Numbered from the stretch's first letter, positions 1 through 13,253 are shown. The stretch is DNA of 64,000 nucleotides from Cristatella mucedo (GCA_009760855.2 WPIO01000002.1:14256001-14320000); one strand, 5' to 3'. Notes: generated by a model from the letters alone, not told the origin. Made by a program: numbers and translations.

Positions 1-480
1 TCTGTAGCCCTATAAAGACCACGTGGGTGTAATGCAGGACAGTTTCTACAGCTCACTCACAGCCTAAGCGGCTTTAGGTACGTATTCGGTAGCCAACAGA
101 CTTCGTCTCACGCAACAAAGAGAAAGTGGGAAGCAGAGCAGTTGAGGTAGAGTACCACGGAAGTAGCAGCTCAGGACCGTTGAAAGGATGACCCATAGTC
201 GGCAGCAGGAGAGTAATTGTCGTTGCCTAACAATTGTGGAAGCCAGCTCCACAGTCTACGACCTGCAGAGCTAAAGCTTCTGTCGCCAACGGTCTTTAAG
301 CTGAGGAATGAAACAGCTAATTTATTGTCCACACAGGGCCTGAGGGCCAGAGAAGACTGAAGCTGATGCTGCAGTTCAGCTAGGTACGAAGGAGTCAAGC
401 CGTGGCAGGCCTTGTGGGTCAGTGTAAGAAGCCTTTGCATTGACTGCCAGTCGCAGCTACTTTTGGCAAGGTTCAAGGAG
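1..480 (-). mobile_element. CR1/L2-like LINE 3' fragment
   Basis: On the minus strand the frame from 476 to 171 reads like the C-terminal part of a non-LTR retrotransposon reverse transcriptase (LTLTHKACHGLTPSYLAEL, then a GDRSFSSAGRRLW motif). The 3' untranslated end follows toward position 1. The fragment is 5'-truncated and lacks the catalytic domain. Its mirror copy is at 42966-43441, and the same 3' end recurs at 59400-59550. Confidence 0.75.
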
Positions 481-1034
481 GCAAGCAGGTTCTCATGATC
501 CGACCGGTCATCGCTGCATGGCTATGCTTTACGTGCTATATCAGCATTGATGCGATGATTCGACGAGCCGTTACTAGCGTTACATTAGCTCTTTACGTAT
601 CAGATGTATCAGAGCATATTTCCTGTATCAGAGCATCGATGCCAAAGGTGATTCGACGAGCCTGTGTGTACAGGCAGGGTATGTCAAGGACCAATGCTTC
701 ACTTGCCCACTGTTTTCACAATTTTTACCCTCGGCCTGCCGAGCTAGTTTCTCTTTATACACCCAGGTTTGCTCCCTCTCTGCAATCCAGTAACTTCACT
801 AATTACAGGCACCCGTGATGTGACCCAGACATTGGGTAGCCTCAAACCCAAATATTGATCCGGCCAGTATAGCTATTGGCTGCCTTTCATGTGGGTGTCG
901 TACTCCCAATTAATCCTTTACGACATGACCACATAAACGACACTGTGTAGTCTACTTACTTTAAACTGCTTTCGATTGCAAAATGTGTGTCTATTCACAT
1001 AAGGCGACACCACAGCTGTGCTCGTTCATGCATT
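481..1034. other. Arm sequence without recognised features
   Basis: Part of the inverted arm. A weak internal repetition around ATTCGACGAGCC occurs at about 558 and 650. I see no convincing gene; the short open frames here also exist in the right arm and look fortuitous. Confidence 0.5.
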
Positions 1035-1380
1035 TACGGCATCCTCAAATAGCAGCTTTGACTCCCTCATACCTAGCTGAGCAGGCATCAGTTTCAGCCT
1101 TCTCGCGCACTCAGGTCGTGTACGGACAATAAATTAGCCGTTCCCTTCCTCTGCTTGATGACTATGGGCAACAGAAACTTTTGCTCTGCAGGTCCTACGA
1201 CTAATTTCCACAGTTCTCAGGCAACTACATTCACTATCCGGCTACCGACTATGACACGTCCTTTCCAGGCGTCCTGAGCTGCTGTGCTACTCACTACTTC
1301 AAGCTCTCATGACTTAGCTACGCTTCCCTTAATTTCTTTGTTGCATGAGACGAAGTCTTGTTAGCTACGAAATGTGCAGC
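1035..1380 (+). mobile_element. Second LINE 3' fragment, inverted to the first
   Basis: The sequence is a diverged copy of 1-480 in the opposite orientation. It shares the segments for the TPSYLAE region, the GDRSF-like region and the end around TTTGTTGCATGAGACGAAGTC. The frame is broken by several indels. Together with 1-480 it forms a smaller inverted pair nested in the arm. Confidence 0.65.
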
Positions 1381-2148
1381 AAAAGTCACTTAGGCTTGGA
1401 GTATGCTATCCAAGAATAATGGAAAGTTTGTATGGCTATCTTGATGCCCCAACATATTTCTTACTTTAATGCCAGTGACAGTAAAGAGGAAAGAGGAACC
1501 TCTGTCCAGCTCGGAAGAAACTGTAAGCACTCGACAACCACATGATCAGTCAGCCAAAGTCCCGGCTGTTTGGGTTGAGGCTGGCAATCGCTTGCGTTAC
1601 TCAACCTGCTAGTTATAATCATTAACCCTTGCATAGCACTGTCAGAATACAGAATCTTTTCCTGCGCACTTACGGATGCTATCTAGCTAGTTGATTGATG
1701 CACCCGGCTGCTGAGACCTGGATTGCCGGCTGCAGCATCGTCTGGACATGGATGTGCAGCTCTCCTCGCAGCATCCAACGATCGTCTCTGGGGCTTTGTT
1801 GAGTCACAGACGAGTTCCATACATGCATACGAGGTTTTTGGCATCTCGCCTTTCTGGCCCATCATTTACTGGCTCCAGCGTATCTACTCCTAATCTTGCT
1901 AGGCATCGCACCAGCAACTCGCTAACCGACTCACTTAGCTCCTCACCAACCTCAGAAATTTTAGAGCGCTCACCTTCAATTCTCAAGCTCACTAAACGCC
2001 CGGAACTCGCCCGACTGACGTCATTCACACCCGAGACATGTAAATTGCTGAAAATCCAGCTAATTCCATGGTGCCCTACATTATGAGCTGCAAGTAACAG
2101 TCAACACGTGGATTTTCTAGAACCGGCTACTCGATAAACGAGGTTGGT
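1381..2148. other. No recognised gene
   Basis: Non-coding arm sequence downstream of the H2A stem-loop. Open frames of 60-112 codons occur on both strands but overlap each other, show no domain, and are probably random. Confidence 0.5.
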
Positions 2149-2164
2149 GGTCCTTAAAAGGACC
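2149..2164 (-). terminator. Histone 3' stem-loop of H2A
   Basis: On the minus strand this reads GGTCCTTTTAAGGACC, a six-base-pair stem with a four-base loop. It lies 25 bases past the H2A stop codon. This is the canonical 3'-end signal of replication-dependent histone mRNAs, bound by SLBP and processed with U7 snRNP. Confidence 0.95.
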
Positions 2165-2189
2165 GTTTGTTGCACGGGTAACGTCTATT

Positions 2190-2585
2190 CTAGGTCGACT
2201 TGGCCGCAGCTGCCGCGGGCTTGTCCGACTTCTTCGGCAGCAGCACGGCCTGGATGTTGGGCAGCACACCGCCCTGAGCTATCGTCACGCCCGCCAGCAG
2301 CTTGTTCAGCTCCTCGTCGTTGCGTACGGCCAGCTGCAGGTGGCGCGGCACGATTCTCGTCTTCTTGTTGTCGCGTGCAGCGTTGCCGGCCAGCTCGAGC
2401 ACTTCGGCCGCCAGGTACTCCATCACGGCCGCCAGGTAGACGGGCGCTCCGGCGCCGACGCGCTCCGCGTAGTTACCCTTGCGCAGCAGCCTGTGGATTC
2501 TGCCGACCGGAAACTGCAATCCGGCGCGCGACGACCTCGACTTGGACTTGCCAGCCGCTTTACCACCCTTACCACGACCTGACAT
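2190..2585 (-). CDS. Histone H2A (left-arm copy)
   Basis: Encodes a 131-residue core histone H2A that pairs with H2B in the nucleosome. The start is placed at 2585 because the protein there begins MSGRGKGG as H2A does. The open frame extends 18 codons upstream only through the TATA region. The histone fold is intact, including the [18 protein letters not shown] segment and the acidic-patch region around [13 protein letters not shown]. The C-terminus is alanine-rich ([14 protein letters not shown]), slightly unusual, and no SQ(E/D) motif is present, so this is canonical H2A and not H2A.X. The gene is divergently transcribed from H2B 242 bases away and ends in a histone stem-loop. It is intronless, as expected of a replication-type gene. 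Confidence 0.97.
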   Translation of the reverse strand: MSGRGKGGKAAGKSKSRSSRAGLQFPVGRIHRLLRKGNYAERVGAGAPVYLAAVMEYLAAEVLELAGNAARDNKKTRIVPRHLQLAVRNDEELNKLLAGVTIAQGGVLPNIQAVLLPKKSDKPAAAAAKST

Positions 2586-3202
<617 letters not shown>

Positions 3203-3231
3203 GGGGCAGGTGCGGAGTGTGCTTACCAATC

Positions 3232-3247
3232 GGCCCTTCTTAGGGCC
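3232..3247 (+). terminator. Histone 3' stem-loop of H2B
   Basis: GGCCCTTCTTAGGGCC forms a perfect six-base stem with a TTCT loop and is followed by an ACCAC context. It acts as the 3'-end processing signal for the H2B mRNA. Confidence 0.95.
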
Positions 3248-3290
3248 ACCACATTCGCTATCGAGTACCAAGTCAGCGTGTGAGTTACCG

Positions 3291-3840
3291 GTTTTACAAT
3301 TAGCAAAAGTACTGTAAATTAGTGTTTTAGTATCTACCATTAAGCTTAAAAAGGTATTAAAAGTGTAATGAGGATGGTGTACTGTCGACTGTAACAGTCG
3401 ACACCCTCACCAGTGTAGGCTTTACACTTGCGGCTGTGGTTTAGCCCCCTGTCCACATACTGGCCCGGCCCTATTGCCGTGGCATTATTCAGTGCTTAGA
3501 AATAAAAAGCATGGCATATAACTCGACTGGCGAATTCATGGAAGCATTACACGATAATGGAGGACACTATGAGCTCATCATACATTAATCACATAGTGAG
3601 GCAGGCAATAGTGGAAGATTTCTCTTGGATGTGCATATCAGAGGGCCATTTCCTTTCTCCTTAACAGCAATTTTCCTATTATCACTCTGGTGGTGGAGCA
3701 AGTAAGAAGTAAGACAAAGATAAAGTGACCGTCTAAACTGAAGCAGGACTCTGCGTATACATAGCTTTAGAGACACTCCTTGTGACTCACAGGGAGAGGA
3801 CTTCTATCGGGTGGTTGTATAGTCGCAGCCACAGAGTGCT
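3291..3840. other. No recognised gene; small perfect palindrome
   Basis: Residual, diverged similarity to the other arm continues for some tens of bases and then stops. At about 3384-3404 there is a near-perfect palindrome (TGTCGACTGT then ACAGTCGACA). I see nothing else. Confidence 0.4.
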
Positions 3841-3962
3841 GCTGGTTTGGCGAAGTGGTTAAGGTGCTTGCCCCGACCGGGCTCGAGTACCGTGGCATAT
3901 GTGAAGTGCCTCATTGGAGATTTCAGTTCTCTTGGGGCACTATACAAATGAATTATATTATG
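3841..3962 (+). mobile_element. SINE family A copy
   Basis: A tRNA-derived SINE with an A-box-like head (GTTTGGCGAAGTGGTTAAGG) and a tail ending CACTATACAAATGAATTATATT. This copy lacks about 25 bases between the A and B boxes compared with the copies at 7877 and 14124. Confidence 0.8.
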
Positions 3963-3999
3963 AGGTTTTTACCTTCGGAAGATAGCTATAGAAGTATAT

Positions 4000-4160
4000 A
4001 GCTCAATAGCTCAAGAAGTAATGTGCTCTGCGACCGATGTTGCGGGTTCAAATCCTGCAGTGGGCGATTCCTTATTGCCAACTGCAAGAAGTGGTGATAG
4101 CCATTAAAGGCTCTTATACCACTATAAAAATGAGACTGCTAAATCAGCTATTTTAAATTA
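4000..4160 (+). mobile_element. SINE family B copy
   Basis: A tRNA-like head (TAGCTCAATAGCTCAAGAAG, then GGGTTCAAATCCTGCAGTGG as B box) is followed by a body reading GTGGTGATAGCCATTAAAGG and a tail reading CTGCTAAATCAGCTATTTT. Other copies are at 16195, 51174 and 61334. Confidence 0.75.
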
Positions 4161-4840
4161 TTTCATATTTCCCTCCCCTGTCGGGTTTGCAGTCACAAAT
4201 GGCTCGACTGGCACGCTGCTGCGACGAGCAACATTGTCCTGAGGGAAGTACATATGAATGTGATAGTACAGCACGTGTGCCATCAAGCTGCTGAACAAGT
4301 GTTCCGAAAGTTGCCAATGTACTTGGTTTCTCAGTCTCGGAAGGTTTCGGTCAGTCTTTGGACGTCAACCAAGCTTGAAGTTCACACCTTCCTGGTGGTG
4401 TTTTGTGAAGAAATGTAATAATAATAGCAATACATTTGTATAGCATCCTCAGATAACCTCTTTCTAGACAAATGTGGCGACGGGTTCGACGGATACTCAA
4501 GGATTGCCGAAGAGGGCATGGCCGGCCATGGAAGGAAGGGCAGGACTGCTATGGAGGGAACCGGTTGCCTTGAACAGGCCGGCCATGGCGGAAGCCCACG
4601 GCATGGATTGCATTGGTTGGCAGAACGATCGAAGTGCTGTAGTCGCTGGTCGAAAAGAGCACTACAAAAGAATTGTGACTATCCAGAAATCTGAATATCG
4701 TCACGATGGGCCACTCAGTGGCTGGTACAGGAGCTTAGATCCAAAGAAAGTGCTGAACGAATCAAGGCGAGCAAAGGAAGATAATGAAATAAGCACACCA
4801 GATGACAGACTAAAAGCTGCCCTCTTTATTCTATCCGTGA
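4161..4840. other. No recognised gene
   Basis: Mixed-composition sequence. It includes the start of a long plus-strand open frame (4474-5286) that shows no domain and is not accepted as a gene here. Confidence 0.35.
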
Positions 4841-5008
4841 TCATAAATACAAGGCGTCCACTTTGTAAGCAGCCCACTCATGATCGCATTCCAGCATGCC
4901 CACGGCCGCCTGCGTTTCATTTCGATGGCAGTACTTGCTTCCCAGGGCGAGAACAAGATCAAGCAGGCTGCTCTCCGTATACAACGTTGGCAGATCAGAA
5001 ATCACCAG
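4841..5008 (-). other. Candidate terminal exon of an unrecognised gene
   Basis: On the minus strand a pyrimidine-rich acceptor (TTTTTCCTCTATGCTTTCAG) precedes 55 codons of protein-like sequence (LVISDLPTLYTESSLLDLVL onward) ending in TGA at 4841. A second protein-like stretch lies upstream on the same strand, around 5120-5200 (reading SASEGEASPQSDMEDLYPG). It is followed by a good donor, CCTG then GTAAGA. However, joining the two directly would put them out of frame. I do not recognise the protein, and this may be coincidence. Confidence 0.25.
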
Positions 5009-5289
5009 CTGAAAGCATAGAGGAAAAAGCAAGTTCAAGTTACGTGTGCAGCCTCATGGCAGCAACTAGCACCACCGGAAGCTACGAAGCCTCTTACCAG
5101 GATAAAGGTCCTCCATGTCTGACTGAGGTGATGCCTCCCCTTCAGAGGCCGAGTCTGCCGATCCGTTACTACGACTATGCTTTAGTAGCTGGCTCCCAGT
5201 CGCATTGCACCTCTTGTACTCAATTCCTTTCTCCTGACAGTCTTTCCCTAGATACACAGGAGCTGCAGCTGCCGTCAGACAGCTAACTC

Positions 5290-7876
5290 ACAAGTCTCTG
5301 TCAAACAAGGTTGGGCTTAAAAAGATCCAGGTTCTTCTCAAACCCAACCTTTGTAATAAGCAAGTGTTAAGTGCAGCTGTGACAACATACACAGAAGCCC
5401 AAAATGACGGGACAGCCCAGCTGCTACCCCGAGTCGACAGAGCAAAGCTGTGAGCCGAGTATGAGCATGATTGAGCCGGTGACTCGGGGCACAAGAAAGA
5501 CCAACATACACGACTGTCAAAGCAAAGTGAGCAACAAAACTAAAGACATACTGGCCTATAGTACAGTATAGTATAGCGAGTTTTTTGGGGTATCACCCAA
5601 TATCTATCGTACCCAGGTTTCATCTTTGATAAGGTCGTGTTATTACATAATCTAGGGATCTTAATTTGATATAAGTATGACTGTATTGACGACTACTAAA
5701 ATTACTAAAATAAAATTACTACTAAAATTAAGGGGCTGAATAAATAAAAATTTCAGGAGTTCGATTACCTCAACAATATCGTATTTACAGTAGTCTTCGT
5801 TACCCCGTTATTTCCCTTTTAACCCGTTGGGGTAAGTTACTAGTTACCACCTTCCCCGACCGAGTGTTTAGCACGTACCTTTACAAACGATTATAAAAAA
5901 GGCCCGGTAAACCATATAAATTAATCAGGGATGTAAAAGCTTGCAACCCAACTGCACATCGTAATGAATGCTGCCAAAATGTACAACAGTCACCGCACAA
6001 GCAATAGCAGAGCAGACGGCTCACGGCAGCTTACACTTTTCTAGGTACCTCTGAAACCGCTTGCCCTCGACATGTCGTTGGATGTGGCACGGCAAGTTAT
6101 TTACGTGTCGGCCAGTCAGCTGACAGAAAAGTTGATTCCTACAACAAGCCATGTGGTACTGACGAGCTATGACAACAGTCACATGATGCACAACAATCGT
6201 GGGCCGACACGCTAAGTGCAAATGCTTGGTCGTGTTGAATGGCTCTTGTAAGCGTCAAGGATAATCTGCATGTAGCTGAACCGTGAGCCGGATTGCATAG
6301 CACTAGACAGCCCATTGCACTACAGCAATACTAGTACTACAACACAAGGCTACAGCTCGTCGTGTCGTCATCGCGAGTTTAAAGTATATCGGCAGAAGAC
6401 AGTGTTAACAAAAAAGAAGACCATTAATATAAAATAATTGGAAATCGTTTAGGGTTATACACACTCCCTCCGAATTCACGCATTTCACTTCTCCCTTCAA
6501 GGCACTGTGCAACATATCCCGAAGGTACAGCTTAGAATGCCAGTCCTGTCATGCTGTAATATGCACGATAGGACGAAATCCGTGCGAGTTAAGTCAAATG
6601 CCTGTCTGGCCCCTCTCCCACTTAAGTAGCCTAGTCGAAGCGTAGCTATAAATCTTCAGATTAGTAGCTGTAGCCACCGAATCAGTGGCTCCGACAAGGC
6701 CAGGAGGATTGCGGTCCTTAGGATGACTTTAAGAGATCTAAAGCTCTCTGCGCGGTGTGGAAATGCTCACATCTTTTGCTACACTACACTCTGAATGAGC
6801 CGCTGAGCTGACAGCCAGAGTCTACCACAACCAGGAGAGTGCACACGTGTCCTTACCACACACGGCGCCGAAACGTCAGCGGCCAAGCTATTCAAATCTG
6901 AACCGCACCTGGTGACAGCCAATATTTTAGGAAATCTGTCAACCGGAAGTGTATACCTTGCTAGAAAAGCAGCAGCAGCATGCCCGGCCGCAGCAGCTGT
7001 ATCTGATTCTGGTTTTGGATATTTCGCACAAGAATGCTCATAGCGTGATCAAGATTCCGAAGGGAAGGCCTTGCTCAAAACGAGGAAAGAATGGTCAGCA
7101 CGATAGCGGTCATTGATCGAGAGACGCTCGAGAGGAGACGACTGACGACTAGCTAGAGAGAAAGCTGCAGGTCGACAGCCATCAAGTGCAGACACAGAGT
7201 CTCACACGAACGGTTGGTCCACAGCAGGACAAAGTTAGGCATCGTCGGTACACTAGCCCGATGTTATATCCGATGGACCATGAGAACGAGCAAAGGAAGC
7301 TATCAGTGCAAGCGAAGTCGCATCAACACCAACAAGCAAAGGACTTTGTTGAACCGTCACCGTTGTGACTTTGCAGCTGGTAACAGCTACACTCAACAAA
7401 CCGACAAACCCTTGGGTCAAAAGGCTGACCGCCTGCATAGCATCAATCGAATCGTGCTAGCAATGCTCCTGTGCCTACGTGGTAGGTCACATCGAACCTG
7501 CGAGCGTTTATAAGACACTCTGTCTTGGCTGCCGGAGACCGGCAATCAGCTGCTGACACCGATGCCTTTCTCTGTACAGCAAGCCAAGGAAGTTCAGAGA
7601 AAGGCTCTTTCTGGCACCAGGGGAGGCTGGTCGTTAGCTCAATTTTGTCAATCATGAGCGGCACAGTACTAGTTAATTATTTATTTCTAAATCGCATGCT
7701 GTCTCTGCAAATGCACTTGTTCTTCATTGCTCAATGGGCAGTGCCGGTTAATCGAGTTCAATCAAAGTTGAACCAACCAGCCGCTTACAAATTCCAACAT
7801 AATTTGTATCACACCATCAGTGCGAGCGCCAGCAAAGAATAGGCAGATGGCATGTCGCCGAACCAAGTAGCCACGC
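5290..7876. other. No recognised gene
   Basis: About 2.6 kb in which I see no conserved domain, RNA gene or clear repeat. 5560-5800 is AT-rich. Open frames are short (under 110 codons) and overlap on both strands. Confidence 0.4.
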
Positions 7877-8016
7877 TGGTTTCGCCCAGCGGTTAAGGTG
7901 CTCGCCCTGACCAAGGTCTGACCGAGGTCGTGGGCTCGAGCCCCCGCGGCACATGTGAAGCACCTGAATAGAGATAAGCTCTCTTATGGCGCTATACAAA
8001 TAAATTATATTGTATA
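7877..8016 (+). mobile_element. SINE family A copy, near complete
   Basis: It has an A-box region (CCAGCGGTTAAGGTGCTCGC) and a B-box region (GGTCGTGGGCTCGAGCC). The tail contains a short inverted repeat (GAGATAAGCTCTC) followed by TGGCGCTATACAAATAAATT. It is a good reference copy for the family. Confidence 0.85.
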
Positions 8017-8191
8017 GCCAGTCTGGCAGGGCATCTTGCTTCACTTCCAACCCACTTTTCAAGATAAGCACATAAATGATGTTCACCTTGACCTAGGGCC
8101 ACGATTGGAAGCACTTGTTTGGGAGCTCATGACATGCTGGCCACTTCACACTAAAGTCAAGCAGGGCGAGGCATCCCCACGGCGAGTCTTG

Positions 8192-8287
8192 ACGACGAGT
8201 CTGAATAGCCACGAGCGAGCATCGCTGAGGCCGCCGCCGCCGAGATGGCCTCAGCTATGCTAGCTCGTGGCTACCCAGACTCGTCGT
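8192..8287. repeat. Long imperfect hairpin (41-bp arms, 14-nt loop)
   Basis: Positions 8192-8232 and 8247-8287 are reverse complements over 41 bases with about four mismatches, separated by a GCC-rich 14-base loop. The fold is long enough for a pre-miRNA-like hairpin or a recent small inverted duplication. I see no flanking gene that explains it. Confidence 0.8.
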
Positions 8288-8289
8288 AG

Positions 8290-9870
8290 AGGCCGCCAAT
8301 CGCTCCATCGTTGCATCGCGCCGCACGAAGCACCAGCAAAAAAGCGGCTACCATGGCCGGCTGCTGGCAAGTCCTGGCGAAGCATGCCGTGGCCAAGGCT
8401 GGCCAATGAGGGGAAAACTGTGGCAGCCAGTCGACAGGGTTCTTACCTCCTCTTTTTGCTCGGCACCAGATGGCAGCTAGCGTCGTCTGTGGCATCGGCC
8501 GGTCCATCGGTGGCATCGGCACTGCTGACTCGGCAAGCAGACGGCAGCGGTCGGCCAGCGACGTGGCGCCGGTACTTCTTGCCTGACACGTAGCACTGCA
8601 CGGCCGCCACACTGCACGGCATCTCGTGACCGGTGACGGCGCATACGACTCGGTCCTGCAAGGCAAGATGCTGTGTCGAGGACTCACTGCGAATGCGAGC
8701 ATCGGTTCAGCTCGCCTCAGACAGGCTGGGGGCAGAGAGGCAGGCAGGCCGGCTGCAACCGCACCTCGTGAGCCACGCATGCCCACCCAGGCACTGGTTC
8801 GGCTAAGTTAGAAAAAGCTGTGCTTGCCTGCTGCTGCCACCGCCTCCAGCCCCACTTCGGGGGTGGGGGAGGCAGCAGAGTTCCGTGGGCACGAGAAGCC
8901 AAGACCAAAACAAAGTCTAGGGCTGCACAGGCAAAGAGCACGGCTCGCTCAGCATTCGGCAAACATTCGGGAAGTCAGAGCACGACACGGTATGGAGTGC
9001 CGAGTGCTAAAGGTACCAAGATATGGTGCCTTGCTATGGTATATAGGCGAGAGACCGCGGGCAACGTTACACGCAGAGGGAGTGATCATCAGTCCGAGCA
9101 GTCCTCCCTTCCCGCACCTGCTCTCACGGTCCCACGGTGGCCAGAATGCGAGCAGCCGCACTGGGCATGGGTCCGTAGCAGAACACTTGCTGTCGATGCA
9201 CTCATGAATTGGGCAACGCCCGTAGGCAGCCGAAACGTGCGACTTCCGGTCGAAGTTCAGGTGCAGTTTCAGCACACAAGTATGCGCGCAGCCTAAGGGC
9301 CTTCGACAATAGCCATCAGCCAACCGAGCGATGGTGGGGCTGGGGCAGGTGGCTAATTTTGACAACCTCGCTCCTCGTGGACTGCAGGTGACCAGGAGCT
9401 ACAGATAGCCCTTAGCAGCAAGACCATGACCGGCCGGTAGCAGTTCTACTCCTCCCCAAGAGGCTGGTGAAGGGGCGTGGCAGCTGGCTCCGGCTGCCAG
9501 CAGCTATGTTGTCGTTGTTCACCCCAGCCACTGACCTGCACAGCAGCTCAAAGGGAAGAAGTCAGCCAACAGGTAACGCAGCTCCTTGACTGGCCGCTAG
9601 AGGCAAAGTTTGGCAACACACAATTTCGGATTCAGAGAGCTGACCTAGTAACCGGATGTGCAAACTGATTCCCTGAAGCATGCAGATCAGCAAAAGACAC
9701 CATTCCGACTTTGCTGCTGGAAAAGCGAGTCTGGAGCCGGAGGCTCAAGCCGGAAAGAGCCTGCTCGGCAGGCACTTCGTGGCGAACGAGGCAAGGCTCG
9801 ACCCTCGATTCGACTCGTTGAGTGACAGAACCTCGTGGTTGCTTTATTTCAACTTCGTATGGAGATAGTG
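8290..9870. other. GC-rich, no recognised gene
   Basis: A GC- and CpG-rich stretch with long but mutually overlapping open frames on both strands (for example 8271-8786 minus and 8820-9296 plus). No domain or splice structure convinces me. It could be an unmethylated CpG-rich region, but I cannot show this. Confidence 0.35.
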
Positions 9871-9871
9871 C

Positions 9872-10124
<253 letters not shown>

Positions 10125-12370
10125 GGGGGAGGCAGTTATATTTGCTATACCTATGCAACGGCTGCCGGCTAATGGCTAAAAACACCGGACGATGTAGCGA
10201 AAGCCAAGCACTGCCACAGCAGTGTTCGAGGCTGCAAGCATCTGTTGTGTGCACCTGTGGCTTCTCGGCCGTGATGTATGCCCCGGGCGGTTGAGCCTTT
10301 GAAGTAAGCATGTGGCCCATCACAGAGGCACTCATGTATCTGTGGTGAGTCAGTCAGCCCCAGCTCGGTATAGGTACCCGCTCGGGAATAAAGAGTTTCG
10401 TTCACGGCTCACGTGCGCCCGCTCGTGTCTTCGTGTCTCCGCGAGACTCCACTAGCGCTGCCGCCGCCGGAGACACAGTAACGTAACACATCCAGTTCTA
10501 ACAGTGCCTGGCGAAAGTGCGAAATCATTAGCGCCTGCGTGCACCGAGCAGCTTCGGACTCATCGGTGTAACAAAAACATGCCAGCCAAGCACTGCTGGC
10601 TTGGTTTGGCACCGAGGTGCATGTGCCACAAGACTGGCTGCTTGCTGGGGGAGGGGTCAACTGCTATTCTGTGCTTCGGATTCAGTAGGTGGCAAAATAG
10701 CAGCTTCCAAGTGCAGGGTTTTCATTACTCCCGGCTATACAGTCAACAGAACGATCTATCTAAAACCAAGTATAGCTCCTGGACTGGGATTGGGTAGGTC
10801 TGCAACATGCATGCACGGCGATTCTAAAGGCCTGCTCAGATCAGAGAATTACAGCCTACAACAAAGTGAACGATTGAATGCAAATCTTTACATGTTATAG
10901 AAAGGTTCAAGGAATTGCTTACACATATGCTAGGCACATGTGTATACATATTCCTAAGCCTCACCCAACGTATTAGTAGTTACTGAAGAATACTCACTTG
11001 CAGGCACACGGACACTGATGGTTACTGACACTGGCACATCGATAGCAATATGGATAGTCAGCATAACTGCAATGCACAGATCAGCACCCTCTCTCACATT
11101 TTTAACATACACACGAATTAAAGCAATACACAAGGATTCCCTCTGCTAGAGAACATAAGTGGAAATTTAAAACTGCTTTAAGCCATGTGTTGAGTGCTAT
11201 AGAGCGATGGACTTCGTAGCTCAATCGGTAGAGCACTGGACCGCAAGTTGAATGATCATTTTCTGTGCTTGAGCCTGAATTTTGAATAAAAAAATGAACC
11301 AGCAGCATAAATGCAATGTAATGATGAGCTCCTTGTTTGATATTTGCTCTAATATGATAGCAATAATGAAGTTCACTGCGGTTATTCTTGATCGCAGCAA
11401 GTGACAAAGCAAAGATGAGAAAAAACAGAGCCTGGATATGCCGGAGAACGCAACCTGGCAGGCTACAGTCTCACTAAACCAAACCAACAAGACACCTCCT
11501 TGCTTGTCACAATAGATAAGATGCTAAATTTCCCTGGCCTCAAGACATATTCCACTTTTTCTCTACCTATCCAGCATGATGAAATTGATTTTAGCCAAAG
11601 ACAAGCCAGCAACTAATGGGATGTTTATAGAGACAAGATAGTTACAGCATGGCACCACTTCATCTACACAGCAGAGCAGAAAAGCCTGGTTCACTGCAGG
11701 ACCAGCTGCCAGCCTCGGTAAAAAAAACATTCAGGACATCGACGACAGATGGATGGCAGCATAAGGTGAAAAAGCGAAATGTGACAAAAAAAGAACGTCT
11801 CAAGCAGCCGTCGAAGGGAAAAAAGAAGAGAGTGCCCATCGATGAGCAGAAACAAGTCCGAGAAGCTTCCGCGACCTAATTCAGTAACTACTGAAATAAA
11901 TACAAGACTTCCACGCTGTACTCTACAGTTGCATGTGTTGCCAAAGCCTCCGTGGGGGACAGCTCTTAGCCATGAGGCAAACAATGCCAGAGGATGTAAA
12001 ACAGTCAATAAACCCGTGCCAGTGCAACGCGACGAGACAGTGAGGTCATTCGTTCGGGGCACGTCTGCCTGCGTCTGCCAGCGCAGACAATGTGAAGCAC
12101 GAATACGGCTAACCGACTCGCCGGATGTCTGCACGTGGCTTCCAGCACTGCTCTGCATCACGGTCCACCTTTCCAGTGGCAGACTGGCAGCAGCAGCCGG
12201 CCGAGGCAGGGGTTGCAGACACCCTAACGGTTGAACCACAGACAAACATCTCGACAGTACTCCCAAATCGACAGTGCGGTGCTCCACGGGGGGGGGAGGC
12301 TTTCAGCAGAAGCTGCTGGCTACACGGTGGCATTGAGCAACCGCAGATGGAATGATCGAATGATGAAATA
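10125..12370. other. No recognised gene; one tRNA-like fragment
   Basis: No coding domain seen. At about 11213-11250 a tRNA-like A box (GTAGCTCAATCGGTAGAGCA) occurs without a matching acceptor stem or B box, so it is a SINE head remnant and not a tRNA gene. Confidence 0.4.
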
Positions 12371-12371
12371 A

Positions 12372-12447
12372 CCAGTCAACGATCAGTCAAAGATCAACGA
12401 TCAGTCAACGATTAACGATCAGTCAACGATCAACGATCAGTCAACGA
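12372..12447. repeat. Short tandem array (GATCAGTCAAC / GATCAAC units)
   Basis: About four to five imperfect repeats alternating GATCAGTCAAC and GATCAAC, giving an 18-base higher-order unit. Confidence 0.85.
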
Positions 12448-12590
12448 GTACCAAGCGAGGCTGGTTGACTTTTCAGCCATATCGTGGGGGGGCAACATGT
12501 CAACGTGTCTGGTACAGCAGCAAGGCAGCATCACGATGACACTTTAGAGTTCTGCCAAGCGGAATCGGGATGGCAGCAGGAGCCAAGCGT

Positions 12591-12600
<10 letters not shown>

Positions 12601-12650
<50 letters not shown>
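12601..12650. repeat. (CA)n microsatellite
   Basis: Twenty-five uninterrupted CA units preceded by a short CG run. Confidence 0.97.
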
Positions 12651-12652
<2 letters not shown>

Positions 12653-13253
12653 GACGTGTACCGGCGCCTGCAGCTCAGTGCCTGTAACATGGTGGCTCAG
12701 GGGACGATACCCCTACACGGCAAGCGATGTCATTATTGAGTACGAACACGATGCTGAGCCGCGTTGAATAAATAAAGAGGACGATGCACTGGCGTACTGG
12801 TTGTACATCATGCGCGGGGCGGAAACGCTTTCTGTAATCTATCCAGCGCAGGTTCAACGAATCTAGAGCCTATTAACCCGCGCTTAAGTGCAAGGCCTGG
12901 CGCCCCAATGGTTCTTTCGGTGCACGTGCGTTTGGCAAACGCACGAGGCTGACGCCGGCTGCCGAACATGCAGAAGCAAGGGGCGCGCCTTCCGAAAAAA
13001 AACGTTCGCTTACCTTGTCGCCGCGCCTCACTACACTCAATGAAGTGTGCTGCCGCAAGAGCTTCTTGAGCTTTCCACTCGGCTCGGCGGCCCGCGATGC
13101 TGGCAGCGAGTCCATGACGCATACGAGTTACCCCCTCCAAGCGGACACGTGGGTCACAGGCCGCCGACCGGCAGATCCGCGATGCTGTTGGTGACGCCTC
13201 GCTTTGGTATCGCGTCCCGGCTTGTGGCATCTCGCGGCGGCTTCGGCGGCAAT

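Noticed and set aside
4474-5286. 270-codon plus-strand open frame, the longest in the host part
   Set aside because: No recognisable domain, uneven composition, and the opposite strand has more exon-like signals. I do not annotate it as a gene.
8271-8786. 171-codon minus-strand frame in the GC-rich region
   Set aside because: No domain; overlapping frames of similar length exist on the other strand; GC-rich DNA produces such frames by chance.
11213-11262. tRNA-like A box that could suggest a tRNA gene
   Set aside because: There is no paired acceptor stem, anticodon arm or B box at the right distance; likewise the heads of SINE A and B are SINE parts, not tRNA genes.
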